Assembly (NCBI GenBank): GCA_035504415.1 | Contig: DATJRY010000011.1 | Location: 558,001 to 622,000 of the forward strand | From: Candidatus Sulfotelmatobacter sp. | GTDB taxonomy: Bacteria > Vulcanimicrobiota > Vulcanimicrobiia > Vulcanimicrobiales > Vulcanimicrobiaceae | Length of the DNA: 64,000 nucleotides | Direction: 5' to 3' | Shown: piece after piece, positions 56,680 through 64,000 of the stretch | How the letters are laid out: each line of letters starts with the position of its first letter | How positions within the stretch are numbered: the stretch's first letter is position 1 | Notes under the pieces: model-generated | What the model was told of the DNA's origin: nothing | Database searches by the model: none | Seen by the model: the letters and a program-made list of their open reading frames with translations, nothing else | Position numbers and translations under genes: made by a program

Positions 56680-59496
56680 TCAGATGCGAGCGGGGATGCG
56701 TTCGCCCTTGCTGAGCTGGACGGCGCAGAACTTGAACTCGGGGATCTTGCCGAACGGGTCGATGGCGTCGTTGGTCAGCAGGTTCGCCGCCGCCTCGTTG
56801 TAGGCGAAGGGCATGAACAGCACGCCGCGCTGCATGCCGAAATCGGCGCGCCCGTGCGCGGTCAGCGAGCCGCGTCGCGAGGAGAGCGTGATCAAGCCGC
56901 CGGGTTCGACGCCGAGCGCGGCCAGGTCGTCGGGATGGATGCTGACGACCGGTTCGGGCTCGAGCGCGTCGAGCACGCTGGCGTTGCGCGTCATCGAGCC
57001 GGTGTGCCAGTGCTCGAGCTGCCGGCCGGTGGTGAAGATGAACGGGTACGCGTTGTCGGGCAGCTCGTCGGCGTGCGTGAAGGCGGCCGGATAGAACAAG
57101 CCGCGACCGCCCTTGCGCGGGAACTGCTCGGTGAAGATCACCGGCTCGCCGGGATCGCCTTCGTGCTCGAGCGGATACGTCAGCGAGCCTTCGGCGTCGA
57201 GCCGTTCCCAGGTGATGCCGGCCATGCTCGGCGTCGCCGCGCGAATCTCCTCGAACACCGCGCGCGCGTCGGGGTACTGCCAGTTCAGCCCGAGGCGGCG
57301 CGCGATCTCCTGGATCAGCTCGAGGTCCTGGCGCGCCCGGCCGGGCGGATCGATCGCCTTGCGGCCGAGCTGCACGCGGCGATCGGTGTTGGTGAACGTC
57401 CCGGTCTTCTCGGGAAACGCCGAGGCGGGCAGGATGACGTCGGCGTAGCTGGCCGTCTCGGTGAAGAAGATGTCCTGCACCACCAGGTGCTCGAGCATCG
57501 CCATCGCTTCGCGCGCGTGCTGCACGTTGGGGTCCGACATGGCCGGGTTCTCGCCCATGATGTACATCCCGCGGATCGTGCCGTGATGGACCGCGTCCAT
57601 GATCTCGGTGACGGTCAACCCGGCCTTCGGATCGAGCGGCGTTCCCCACAACGCTTCGAACTTCGCCCGCGCGTCGGGATTGTCGACGCGCTGATAGTCC
57701 GGGAACATCATCGGGATCAGCCCGACGTCAGAGGCGCCTTGCACGTTGTTCTGCCCGCGCAGCGGGTGCAGCCCGGTACCCGGCCGGCCGATCTGGCCGG
57801 TCATGAGCGCCAGCGAGATGAGGCAGCGCGCGTTGTCGGTGCCGTGGACGTGCTGCGAGATCCCCATCCCCCAGAAGATCATCGCCCCCTTCGCCGTCGC
57901 GTACAGGCGCGCGACCTCGCGCACGGTTCGGGCGTCGATGCCGGTGATCGCGGCGGTCTTCTCGGGCGCGTAGTCGGCGACGTTCTCGACCAGCGCTTCG
58001 TAGTTCTCGGTGCGCTCGCGGATGAAGCGCTCGTCGACCAGCCCCTCCTCGACGATGACGTGCATGATCGAGTTGAGCAGCGCGACGTCGGTGTCGCCGT
58101 TGAACTGCAGGAAGTAGGTCGCGTGGCGCGCCAGGTCGCTGCGGCGCGGGTCCATCAGGATCAGCTTGGTGCCGTGCTTGGCCGCGTTCTTCATGAAGGT
58201 CGCCGCGACCGGATGGTTGACGGTCGGATTGGCGCCGATGACGATCGCGACTTCCGCCAGCGCGACGTCCTCGACCTGATTCGAGACCGCGCCCGAACCG
58301 ACGTCCTCCAACAGCGCGGCCACCGACGAGGCGTGGCACAAGCGCGTGCAATGGTCGACGTTGTTGGTGCCGAAGCCGACCCGGACCAGCTTCTGGAACA
58401 AGTACGCTTCTTCGTTCGAACCCTTGGCCGAGCCGAAACCCGCCAGCGCGCCGGGCCCGTGCTCGTCGCGAATCGCGCGCAGCGGTAAGCCGGCGCGGTC
58501 GAGGGCCTCCTCCCAGCTCGCTTCGCGGAAGAGCGTCATCATGTCGTCGGGATCGACCAGGTCGGCGCTCTTCGGCGCGTCGGCGCGCCGGATCAGCGGC
58601 ACGGTGAGCCGTTTGGGGTTGTTGACGTAGTCGAAGCCGAAGCGGCCCTTGACGCACAAGCGGCTCGCGTTCGAGGGACCGTCGCGGCCCTCGACCGAGA
58701 TGATCTTCCCGTCCTTGACGTTGTACGTCAGCAAACAGCCGACGCCGCAGTACGGGCACGCCGAATCGACCTGCGCGTCGGGAACGACGTTGTAGGCGCC
58801 GTTGGCGGGCGCCAGCGCACCGGTCGGACAGGCTTGCACGCACTCGCCGCACGCGACGCACGAGCTGCCGCCCATCGGGTCGTCGAAATCGAACACGATC
58901 TTGGCGTGCTCACCACGGCCGCCCCAGCCGATGACGTCGTTGACTTGTTCCTCGCGGCACGCGCGCACGCAGCGGCCGCACTGGATGCAGGCGTCGAGGT
59001 GCACCGCCATCGCCGGATGCGAAAGGTCGGGTTGCCACTGCGCGCGCTGCGGATAGCGGCCGGCGCTCGCGCCGAGCAGCGCGGCCCAGTGGTCGAGCTC
59101 GGAGTCGCGCTTGTAGGGCGAGGTCGCGGCCGGCTGATCGGTCAGCAGCAGCTCGGTGACCATCTTCTGCGAGCGCACGGCGCGCTCGCTGGTGCTCTGC
59201 ACCTTCATCCCCTCGCTGGGGCGACGGCAGCACGAGGGCGCGAGGACGCGCTCGCCCTCGATCTCGACCATGCAGACGCGGCAGTTGCCGTCGGGCCGGT
59301 ACCCGTCCTTGTAGCACAGGCGTGGTATCGACACGCCGTGACGGTCGGCGGCTTGCAGGATCGTCTCGTCGGCGCGCGCGACGATCGGCGCGCCGTTGAG
59401 CGTGAAGCTGACGTCCGGCGCGCCGTTGGTCGCCGCGACCTCCCCGTTCATCGCGGCGTTGCGCGCCTGGTCGATCTGTTGCGGGGTGATGGCCAC
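56680..59496 (-). CDS. fdsA: NAD-dependent formate dehydrogenase, alpha subunit (molybdenum or tungsten)
   Basis: Catalytic subunit (938 aa) of a soluble FdsABG-type formate dehydrogenase. Order: a 2Fe-2S ferredoxin domain ('RLCYKDGYRPDGNCRVCMVE'); a His-Cys3-type segment; two 4Fe-4S motifs ('CIQCGRCVRAC', 'CVACGECVQACP'); then the bis-MGD domain with its own 4Fe-4S site ('CPYCGVGC'). The active-site ligand is Cys in 'DHCTRLCHASSVAALLEDVG', not selenocysteine. It oxidises formate to CO2 and passes electrons through the Fe-S chain to the fused FdsGB flavoprotein. It ends at the shared terminator. FdhD (sulfurase) is not nearby. Confidence 0.95.
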   Translation of the reverse strand: MAITPQQIDQARNAAMNGEVAATNGAPDVSFTLNGAPIVARADETILQAADRHGVSIPRLCYKDGYRPDGNCRVCMVEIEGERVLAPSCCRRPSEGMKVQSTSERAVRSQKMVTELLLTDQPAATSPYKRDSELDHWAALLGASAGRYPQRAQWQPDLSHPAMAVHLDACIQCGRCVRACREEQVNDVIGWGGRGEHAKIVFDFDDPMGGSSCVACGECVQACPTGALAPANGAYNVVPDAQVDSACPYCGVGCLLTYNVKDGKIISVEGRDGPSNASRLCVKGRFGFDYVNNPKRLTVPLIRRADAPKSADLVDPDDMMTLFREASWEEALDRAGLPLRAIRDEHGPGALAGFGSAKGSNEEAYLFQKLVRVGFGTNNVDHCTRLCHASSVAALLEDVGSGAVSNQVEDVALAEVAIVIGANPTVNHPVAATFMKNAAKHGTKLILMDPRRSDLARHATYFLQFNGDTDVALLNSIMHVIVEEGLVDERFIRERTENYEALVENVADYAPEKTAAITGIDARTVREVARLYATAKGAMIFWGMGISQHVHGTDNARCLISLALMTGQIGRPGTGLHPLRGQNNVQGASDVGLIPMMFPDYQRVDNPDARAKFEALWGTPLDPKAGLTVTEIMDAVHHGTIRGMYIMGENPAMSDPNVQHAREAMAMLEHLVVQDIFFTETASYADVILPASAFPEKTGTFTNTDRRVQLGRKAIDPPGRARQDLELIQEIARRLGLNWQYPDARAVFEEIRAATPSMAGITWERLDAEGSLTYPLEHEGDPGEPVIFTEQFPRKGGRGLFYPAAFTHADELPDNAYPFIFTTGRQLEHWHTGSMTRNASVLDALEPEPVVSIHPDDLAALGVEPGGLITLSSRRGSLTAHGRADFGMQRGVLFMPFAYNEAAANLLTNDAIDPFGKIPEFKFCAVQLSKGERIPARI

Positions 59497-59497
59497 G

Positions 59498-61234
59498 CTA
59501 GGACACCTCGTGGGGGAAGTACTTGAACACCGAGAGGAACGGATTCGGCGCCGCCTGGCCCAAGCCGCAGATCGAGGCGTCGATCATCACCGCCGAGAGG
59601 TCGCGCAGCAACGTCTCGTCCCAATCGGCGCGCTCCATCAACGCGACCGCCTTGGCGGTGCCGACGCGGCACGGCGTGCACTGCCCGCACGACTCGTCGT
59701 GGAAGAAGCGCAGCATGTTGAGCGCGGCGTCCTTCGCCGTGTCCTGGTCCGAGAGCACGATGATCGCGGCCGAGCCGATGAAGCACCCGTACGTGTTGAG
59801 GGTGTCGAAGTCGAGCGGGATGTCGGCCATGGCGGCCGGCAGGATACCGCCCGACGCGCCGCCGGGGAAGTAGCCGTAGAACGTGTGACCGGGCAGCATG
59901 CCGCCGGCGTACTCGTCGAGCAGCTCCTGCATGGTGATGCCGGCCGGCGCCAAGTGCACGCCGGGCTTGGCGACGCGGCCGCTGACCGAGAACGAGCGCA
60001 ACCCTTTACGCTCGTGCCGGCCGTGCCCGGCGAACCAGTCACCGCCTTTCTCGAGGATGTCGCGCACCCAGAACAGCGTCTCCATGTTGTGCTCGAGCGT
60101 CGGCCGCCCGAACAGCCCGACTTGCGCGACGAACGGCGGCCGCAAGCGCGGCATCCCGCGCTTGCCCTCGATCGACTCGATCATCGCCGACTCTTCGCCG
60201 CAGATGTACGCGCCCGCGCCGCGCCGCAGGTGAATCGCGGGGATCGGGAACGACGCGCGCGCCTGCAGCGCGGCGATCTCGTCGGTCAGGATGCGGCGCA
60301 CGTGCGCGTACTCGTCGCGCAGGTACACGTAGATCGCGTCGATCCCGACGGCCCACGCCGCGATCAGCATCCCTTCGAGAAAGCGGTGCGGGTCGCGCTC
60401 GAGATACCAGCGGTCCTTGAACGTGCCGGGCTCGCCTTCGTCGATGTTGACCGCCATCAGCTTGGGTGCCGGCTCGGCACGCACGATCTTCCACTTGCGC
60501 CCCGACGGGAAGCCGGCGCCGCCCAAACCGCGCAGCCCGGAGTGCTCCATCGTCGCGATCGCGTCCTCGGGCGTGCGGCGCCCGTCGTGACAGGCGACCA
60601 GCGTCCGATAACCGCCCGCGGCGACGTACTGCTCGTAGGTCGTGTAGGGGGGCACGACCGGGTCGTACGCCTTCGCCTCGAGCGCGGCGTCGACGTCGGC
60701 GACGGTGGCGCCTCCGAGCGCGTTCTGCTGCACCAGCGCGACCGGCGCGACCTCGCAGCGACCGACGCACGGCGCGGTGATGACCCGCACGCCCTCGCCA
60801 TAACCGCCGTTGCGCAACAATCCGAGCAGCTGCCGCGCGCCGGCCAGCTCGCACGAGAGCCCGTCGCACACGCGCACCGTGATCACGGGCGGCGCGGCCG
60901 CGCCGTCGGCGACCACGTCGAAGTGGTGATAGAAGGTCGCGACCTCGTAGACTTCGGCCGGCGCCAGCCGCATCTCGTCGGCCAGCGCGGTCAGATGCGC
61001 GCTCGAGAGCGCGTGGTAGCGGTCCTGGATCTTGTGCAGGTGCTCGATCAGCAGGTCGCGCCGGCGCGGCTCGTCGCCGAGCAGCGCGCGGACCTCGGCC
61101 AGCGCGGCCGGATCGACCGGGCGCCCGCGACCCTCACGCCGCTTCTTGCGCCGCTGCGGCTCGTCGCCGGGCCGGCCGAGCCGGGCGGCTCGGCCGAGCG
61201 GGACGTTCCCGCCGATCAGGTCGATCGTATCCAA
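59498..61234 (-). CDS. formate dehydrogenase NADH-binding subunit, FdsG-FdsB (NuoE-NuoF) fusion
   Basis: A 578-residue fusion. Residues ~40-190 form a NuoE/FdsG-like 2Fe-2S thioredoxin-fold domain (Cys in 'VRVCDGLSCELAG' and 'TAPCVGRCEVAPVALVQ'). Residues ~215-578 are the NuoF/FdsB flavoprotein with the FMN/NADH region ('LRGLGGAGFPSGRKWK', 'NIDEGEPGTFKDRWYLERDP', 'GAGAYICGEESAMIESIEG') and the 4Fe-4S site 'DESCGQCTPCRVGTAKAVAL'. It transfers electrons from FdsA to NAD+. The gap to fdsA is one base. In the textbook operon FdsG and FdsB are separate genes, so this is a fused version, as in some NuoEF proteins. Confidence 0.93.
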   Translation of the reverse strand: MDTIDLIGGNVPLGRAARLGRPGDEPQRRKKRREGRGRPVDPAALAEVRALLGDEPRRRDLLIEHLHKIQDRYHALSSAHLTALADEMRLAPAEVYEVATFYHHFDVVADGAAAPPVITVRVCDGLSCELAGARQLLGLLRNGGYGEGVRVITAPCVGRCEVAPVALVQQNALGGATVADVDAALEAKAYDPVVPPYTTYEQYVAAGGYRTLVACHDGRRTPEDAIATMEHSGLRGLGGAGFPSGRKWKIVRAEPAPKLMAVNIDEGEPGTFKDRWYLERDPHRFLEGMLIAAWAVGIDAIYVYLRDEYAHVRRILTDEIAALQARASFPIPAIHLRRGAGAYICGEESAMIESIEGKRGMPRLRPPFVAQVGLFGRPTLEHNMETLFWVRDILEKGGDWFAGHGRHERKGLRSFSVSGRVAKPGVHLAPAGITMQELLDEYAGGMLPGHTFYGYFPGGASGGILPAAMADIPLDFDTLNTYGCFIGSAAIIVLSDQDTAKDAALNMLRFFHDESCGQCTPCRVGTAKAVALMERADWDETLLRDLSAVMIDASICGLGQAAPNPFLSVFKYFPHEVS

Positions 61235-61237
61235 CCG

Positions 61238-61444
61238 CTACTCCTCGCGCTCGGCGCTGCCATCGGGGCCGAGCCCGTCAAAACTGCCGCCCTCGCGCAG
61301 CGCTTCCTCCGCGTTGAACGGCTCGCGCTCCTCGGCCGCCGTCTCGGTCGGCGCGTGAAACGCCGTGGTCGGCCGTTCGACGGCCGGGCGGCCGACGACG
61401 TTCTCGCCCTCTTCCGCCCGCTCGGGCGGTCTGCGCTCGTCCAT
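61238..61444 (-). CDS. small acidic protein at the head of the formate dehydrogenase operon
   Basis: A 68-residue, Glu-rich and probably disordered protein (MDERRPPERAEEGENVVG at the start, 'EREPFNAEEALREGGSFDGL' near the end). It has no membrane helix and no recognised domain. The ATG at 61444 has a clear AGGAGAG site five nt upstream, and the stop is 3 nt before the FdsGB start. Both support a real gene translated first in the operon. It is in the size range of FdsD, but I see no resemblance in sequence. Confidence 0.6.
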   Translation of the reverse strand: MDERRPPERAEEGENVVGRPAVERPTTAFHAPTETAAEEREPFNAEEALREGGSFDGLGPDGSAEREE

Positions 61445-61529
61445 CGGTGCTCTCCTATTTCGTGGTATACCAAATTGCCGCCGCGTACGCCAGCAGGCGA
61501 GGGAACGGCGAAGTGGCTAATTTCCGCCC

Positions 61530-62072
61530 ATGCTCGGTCGCGCGGAGTTCCTGACCGGCCTGGTCGCGGTCATCTTGCCCAACGACGGTTCGAATCGCCC
61601 ACCCTCGCTCAAGCTCGGGGTGCCGACGAACTGGCGGATTCGGGTGCTCGACGGTCCCGACTTCCACTTGGCCGATCACCGCGGCTCCGTCGTGGTGGCC
61701 ACTTTCTTCGCGACCTGGTGCCCGGCGTGCGTCGAGGAACAGCCCGCCTTCGTCACCTTCGCGAACGCGCATCCGGACACGGTCGTGCTGGCGGTCGACG
61801 TCCAGGAGCGCGACGACACCGTGCGCGCCTGGCGCAAGCGCTTCGCCATCCCCTATCGCATCGCGATGGACGAAAATGGCGGCTTCCTCGACGCGCTGAC
61901 GCCCAAGGGCGTCCTGCCGACCACCATCGTCTTCGATCCCAACGGCTGTCTGTATTCGTGGCACTACGACGAGTCGACCGTCGAGTGGCTCGAACAGCAG
62001 CGCGCCGACGCGCTCGCGGCTGCCGCGCCCAGCCCGGCGCCGGCCGCGTCCGCTTCGCCGGCGCCGAGCTGA
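61530..62072 (+). CDS. TlpA/ResA-like thiol-disulfide redoxin
   Basis: Redoxin-fold protein (180 aa) with the active-site motif CPAC in 'VVATFFATWCPACVEEQPAF'. The cis-Pro region is 'GVLPTTIVFDPNGCLYSWHY'. The N-terminal 20 residues are moderately hydrophobic and could be a signal anchor (FLTGLVAVILPND). The C-terminus is an Ala/Pro/Ser tail. Likely role: reducing disulfides outside the cytoplasm, for example in cytochrome c maturation. A -10-like TAATTT ends 6 nt before the ATG without a Shine-Dalgarno sequence. It is divergent from the formate dehydrogenase operon. Confidence 0.88.
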   Translation: MLGRAEFLTGLVAVILPNDGSNRPPSLKLGVPTNWRIRVLDGPDFHLADHRGSVVVATFFATWCPACVEEQPAFVTFANAHPDTVVLAVDVQERDDTVRAWRKRFAIPYRIAMDENGGFLDALTPKGVLPTTIVFDPNGCLYSWHYDESTVEWLEQQRADALAAAAPSPAPAASASPAPS

Positions 62073-62074
62073 CG

Positions 62075-64000
62075 TCAGGCCGAGGTCGCGTGCGAGGTGC
62101 CGTCGAGCGAGGTGCGCACCGCGCCGTAGAGATCCTTCATCAAGAACGGCTTGGTCAAGAACGCCGACCAGCCGCCGCGTTCGGCGGGGAAACGCAGTCC
62201 GAGCCAGATCAGCGGTACGCGCGCGCCCGCGCGGCGGAGAAAGACGCCCGGCTGGAGCTCGAGGCGATCGCCGTCGACCACCGCGGCGTCGAAACGGCCT
62301 TCGGCCAGGACGCGCAGCAGCTCTTCGCCGCTGGTCGCGACGGTGACGGCCGCGCCGTCGTCGCGCAGCGTGTGCGCGATGTACGAGCGCGCGTCGCCGT
62401 CGGTGTCGAGCAGCGCCAGGCGCAGCGAGGGTGCCGCGCGCGTGACCGCGCGCGTGGGGATCGCGACGCGGAAGGTCGCGCCCTGCCCTTCGGCCGACTC
62501 GACCTCGATCGAGCCGCCGTGCATGTCGACGATCGTCTTGGTCAGGTACAGACCGAAGCCGGTCCCCGCGATGCCGAGCGCGCGCGCGTTGCTGGCGCGC
62601 GCGAAACGCCCGAACAGCTTGGCGCGCTCGTTCTCCGGAATCCCGATGCCGCGATCGCGCACGGCCAGCTCGACGTGCTTGTTGCGCGCGCGCACCGTCA
62701 CCTCGACGGGCTCGCCCCCGGGCGAATACTTGATCGCGTTGCCGATCAGATTCTCGATGACTTGGCGCAAGCGGCTGGCGTCGCCGTAGACCGACAGCCG
62801 ATCGCCTTGCACGCGCAGCTCGATCGGCCGGGTGACGCCCAGCACGCGCACCACCTCGCGCACGATCGCGCCGAAGTCGACTTCGTCCAGGGTCAGCGCG
62901 AGCTCATTCTGCTCGAGCCGTGAGAGCGCGAGCGTGTCGGTCGCCAGCGCCGCCAAGCGCATCGCGCTCGAGGAGATCATGCCCAGATACTGCCGCGACT
63001 CGGCGTCGAAGCGGTCGTCGTCGGCCAATACGTCGGCGAAGCCGACGATCGTCGTCAGCGGGCCCTTGAAGTCGTGCGCCAGCATCGCGATCAGATCGTT
63101 CTTGACCTGGTTGAGCTCGACCACGGCGTCGCGGCGCGCGGCCAGCTCTTGGTACAGCTCGACGTTGCGCGCGGCCACGCCGAAGTATTGACCGAGCAGA
63201 CCTAGCGCGAAGACGTCGGCCGTGGTGAAACGCGTCTGCCGCTGGACGTCGAGCACGTAGGCCGTGCCGCCGCCCGAGCCGACGATGCGCACCGCCACCC
63301 GCTGCTCGGCCTCGTCGAGCACCGCCACGTCGGTGCGCGAGGCCAGCGATACGAACGGGTCGCCGGTCGCGGTGTCGTGATCGGGCGCCAAATCGCTGGT
63401 AGCGACGAAGCCGCCGCGCGTGCCGGGAACGTAGAGCGTCGCGCGGCCGTCGACCAGCTGACGAACGCCGCCGAGCAGCGCCTCGACCAGCAGCGTCGGC
63501 TCGAGCGAGGCGAACAGCGTGCGCGCGATCGAGGTGATCGCGGTCAACCGTTCGTTCTGCATGGCCAGCTGCACGCCGCGCAGCACCTGCTCGGTCACGT
63601 CGCGCAGCACCATGACGAAGTACGCCGTGCGGCCGTCCTCGTCGGGCAACGGTCGCACGCTGGCCTCGGCATGCCAGGTCGAGCCGTCGGCGCGGTACGA
63701 GATGAACTCGATCCGCACCGGCCGTCCGTTCAGCAGCTCGTGACGGGCGGCGTCGATGCTGACCATGTCGGTGCGCGCGCCGAAGAAGGTGTCGACGCGG
63801 CGCCCCAGCACGCGATCGGCCGGATAGCCCATTTGGCGCAGAAACGCTTCGTTGGCGTAGACGACCGTCGAGCTCTGGTCGGGATCGGCCGACGGTTTGG
63901 TGATCAGGATCGGATCGTGCGCCGCCTCGATCGCGGTCGAGAGCAGGTTGATGCGCTCTTGAGCCTGCTCGCGCTCGGTCAAGTCGGTCGCGACCGCCAT
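62075..64000 (-). CDS. hybrid sensor histidine kinase, PAS-GAF-HisKA-HATPase-receiver (5' end outside window)
   Basis: At least 641 residues, truncated by the window edge. It begins at the end of one PAS unit ('TDLTEREQAQERINLL'). A PAS domain with its PAC tail follows ('FISYRADGSTWHAEASVRPL'), then a GAF-like region ('LTAITSIARTLFASLEPTLL' to 'FALGLLGQYFGVAARN'). The HisKA helix carries the phospho-His ('LIAMLAHDFKGPLTTIVGFA'). The ATPase domain has N-box 'LIGNAIKYSPGG', G1 'DRGIGIPENE' and G2 'GTGFGLYLTK'. The last ~120 residues resemble a receiver with 'AAVVDGDRLE' (Asp) and 'AFLTKPFLMKDL' (Lys), but they lack the usual acidic pair at the start (LLDTDGDAR), so the receiver may be atypical. 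The signal sensed is unknown. Confidence 0.9.
   Translation of the reverse strand: MAVATDLTEREQAQERINLLSTAIEAAHDPILITKPSADPDQSSTVVYANEAFLRQMGYPADRVLGRRVDTFFGARTDMVSIDAARHELLNGRPVRIEFISYRADGSTWHAEASVRPLPDEDGRTAYFVMVLRDVTEQVLRGVQLAMQNERLTAITSIARTLFASLEPTLLVEALLGGVRQLVDGRATLYVPGTRGGFVATSDLAPDHDTATGDPFVSLASRTDVAVLDEAEQRVAVRIVGSGGGTAYVLDVQRQTRFTTADVFALGLLGQYFGVAARNVELYQELAARRDAVVELNQVKNDLIAMLAHDFKGPLTTIVGFADVLADDDRFDAESRQYLGMISSSAMRLAALATDTLALSRLEQNELALTLDEVDFGAIVREVVRVLGVTRPIELRVQGDRLSVYGDASRLRQVIENLIGNAIKYSPGGEPVEVTVRARNKHVELAVRDRGIGIPENERAKLFGRFARASNARALGIAGTGFGLYLTKTIVDMHGGSIEVESAEGQGATFRVAIPTRAVTRAAPSLRLALLDTDGDARSYIAHTLRDDGAAVTVATSGEELLRVLAEGRFDAAVVDGDRLELQPGVFLRRAGARVPLIWLGLRFPAERGGWSAFLTKPFLMKDLYGAVRTSLDGTSHATSA

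Noticed and set aside
58300-58345. Selenocysteine in the formate dehydrogenase
   Set aside because: The active-site codon in RLCHASS is a Cys codon; there is no in-frame TGA.
56444-61234. Several Arg-rich antisense frames across the formate dehydrogenase operon
   Set aside because: High-GC shadows: Arg/Ala/Gly composition, no domains, fully overlapped by well-recognised genes.
1-64000. CRISPR arrays, rRNA and tRNA genes
   Set aside because: No regularly spaced repeats, no rRNA-like sequence, and no cloverleaf with the T-loop GTTCRA motif in the intergenic gaps was recognised.

Overview
The window is about 64 kb of a high-GC bacterial chromosome (by eye near 70 percent G+C). It has dense, often ATGA- or GTGA-overlapping genes, many GTG and some TTG starts, and several genes whose -10 box sits only 5-8 nt before the start codon, which suggests leaderless mRNAs. 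The gene content (c-type cytochrome, cytochrome bd, NAD-linked molybdenum formate dehydrogenase, full tetrapyrrole synthesis) fits an aerobic or facultative, metabolically versatile bacterium. My guess is an uncultured lineage such as Eremiobacterota (WPS-2), but nothing in the window proves this. I saw no rRNA, tRNA, CRISPR array or insertion sequence.

Layout. 1-2.6 kb: end of a cytochrome c gene, a terminator, a nucleotidyltransferase remnant and a membrane glycosyltransferase. 2.6-11.1 kb: a tightly packed tetrapyrrole operon (a precorrin-2 dehydrogenase-HemC-half-HemD fusion, HemB, MobA, HemL, HemA, a CobA-HemD fusion, DUF92) that carries glutamyl-tRNA to uroporphyrinogen III and on to the sirohaem branch. 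11.2-24.2 kb: drug efflux, glutaredoxin, a TonB-like protein, then a lactate/glycerol block (Ldh_2 dehydrogenase, GlcD-type oxidase, GlpK, GlpD, SHS lactate permease), arginase, a lipoprotein and an AI-2E-type exporter. 24.3-28.6 kb: a complete BMP-type nucleoside ABC importer. 28.7-34.7 kb: a beta-lactamase-fold hydrolase, a MarR/MATE divergent pair with interlocked promoters, PhzF, IlvE-type aminotransferase and ChrA.

34.7-40.2 kb is an accessory island of visibly lower G+C. It carries a DUF2971-like gene and a 1362-residue protein built from a trypsin-like domain lacking its catalytic triad, a long TPR array and a C-terminal PIN-nuclease-like region. Two gene remnants flank it on the right. 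This is the best candidate for an undescribed (probably defence or conflict) system.

40.2-53.6 kb: an Asp-nucleophile alpha/beta hydrolase, an Old Yellow Enzyme, a two-gene molybdenum oxidoreductase, a YVTN-propeller phosphoesterase with a COG4280 membrane protein, LysR plus cytochrome bd (cydAB), and an exported phosphodiesterase. 53.6-55.0 kb: threonine ammonia-lyase (ilvA) preceded by a classical transcription attenuator: a 26-residue leader peptide with two Ile-Ile-Ile runs, a candidate antiterminator and an intrinsic terminator. 55.1-62.1 kb: an oxalate/formate-type MFS antiporter with its 42-residue small subunit, convergent with a formate dehydrogenase operon (small acidic ORF, fused FdsG-FdsB, FdsA), then a TlpA-like redoxin. 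The window ends inside a PAS/GAF histidine kinase with a C-terminal receiver.
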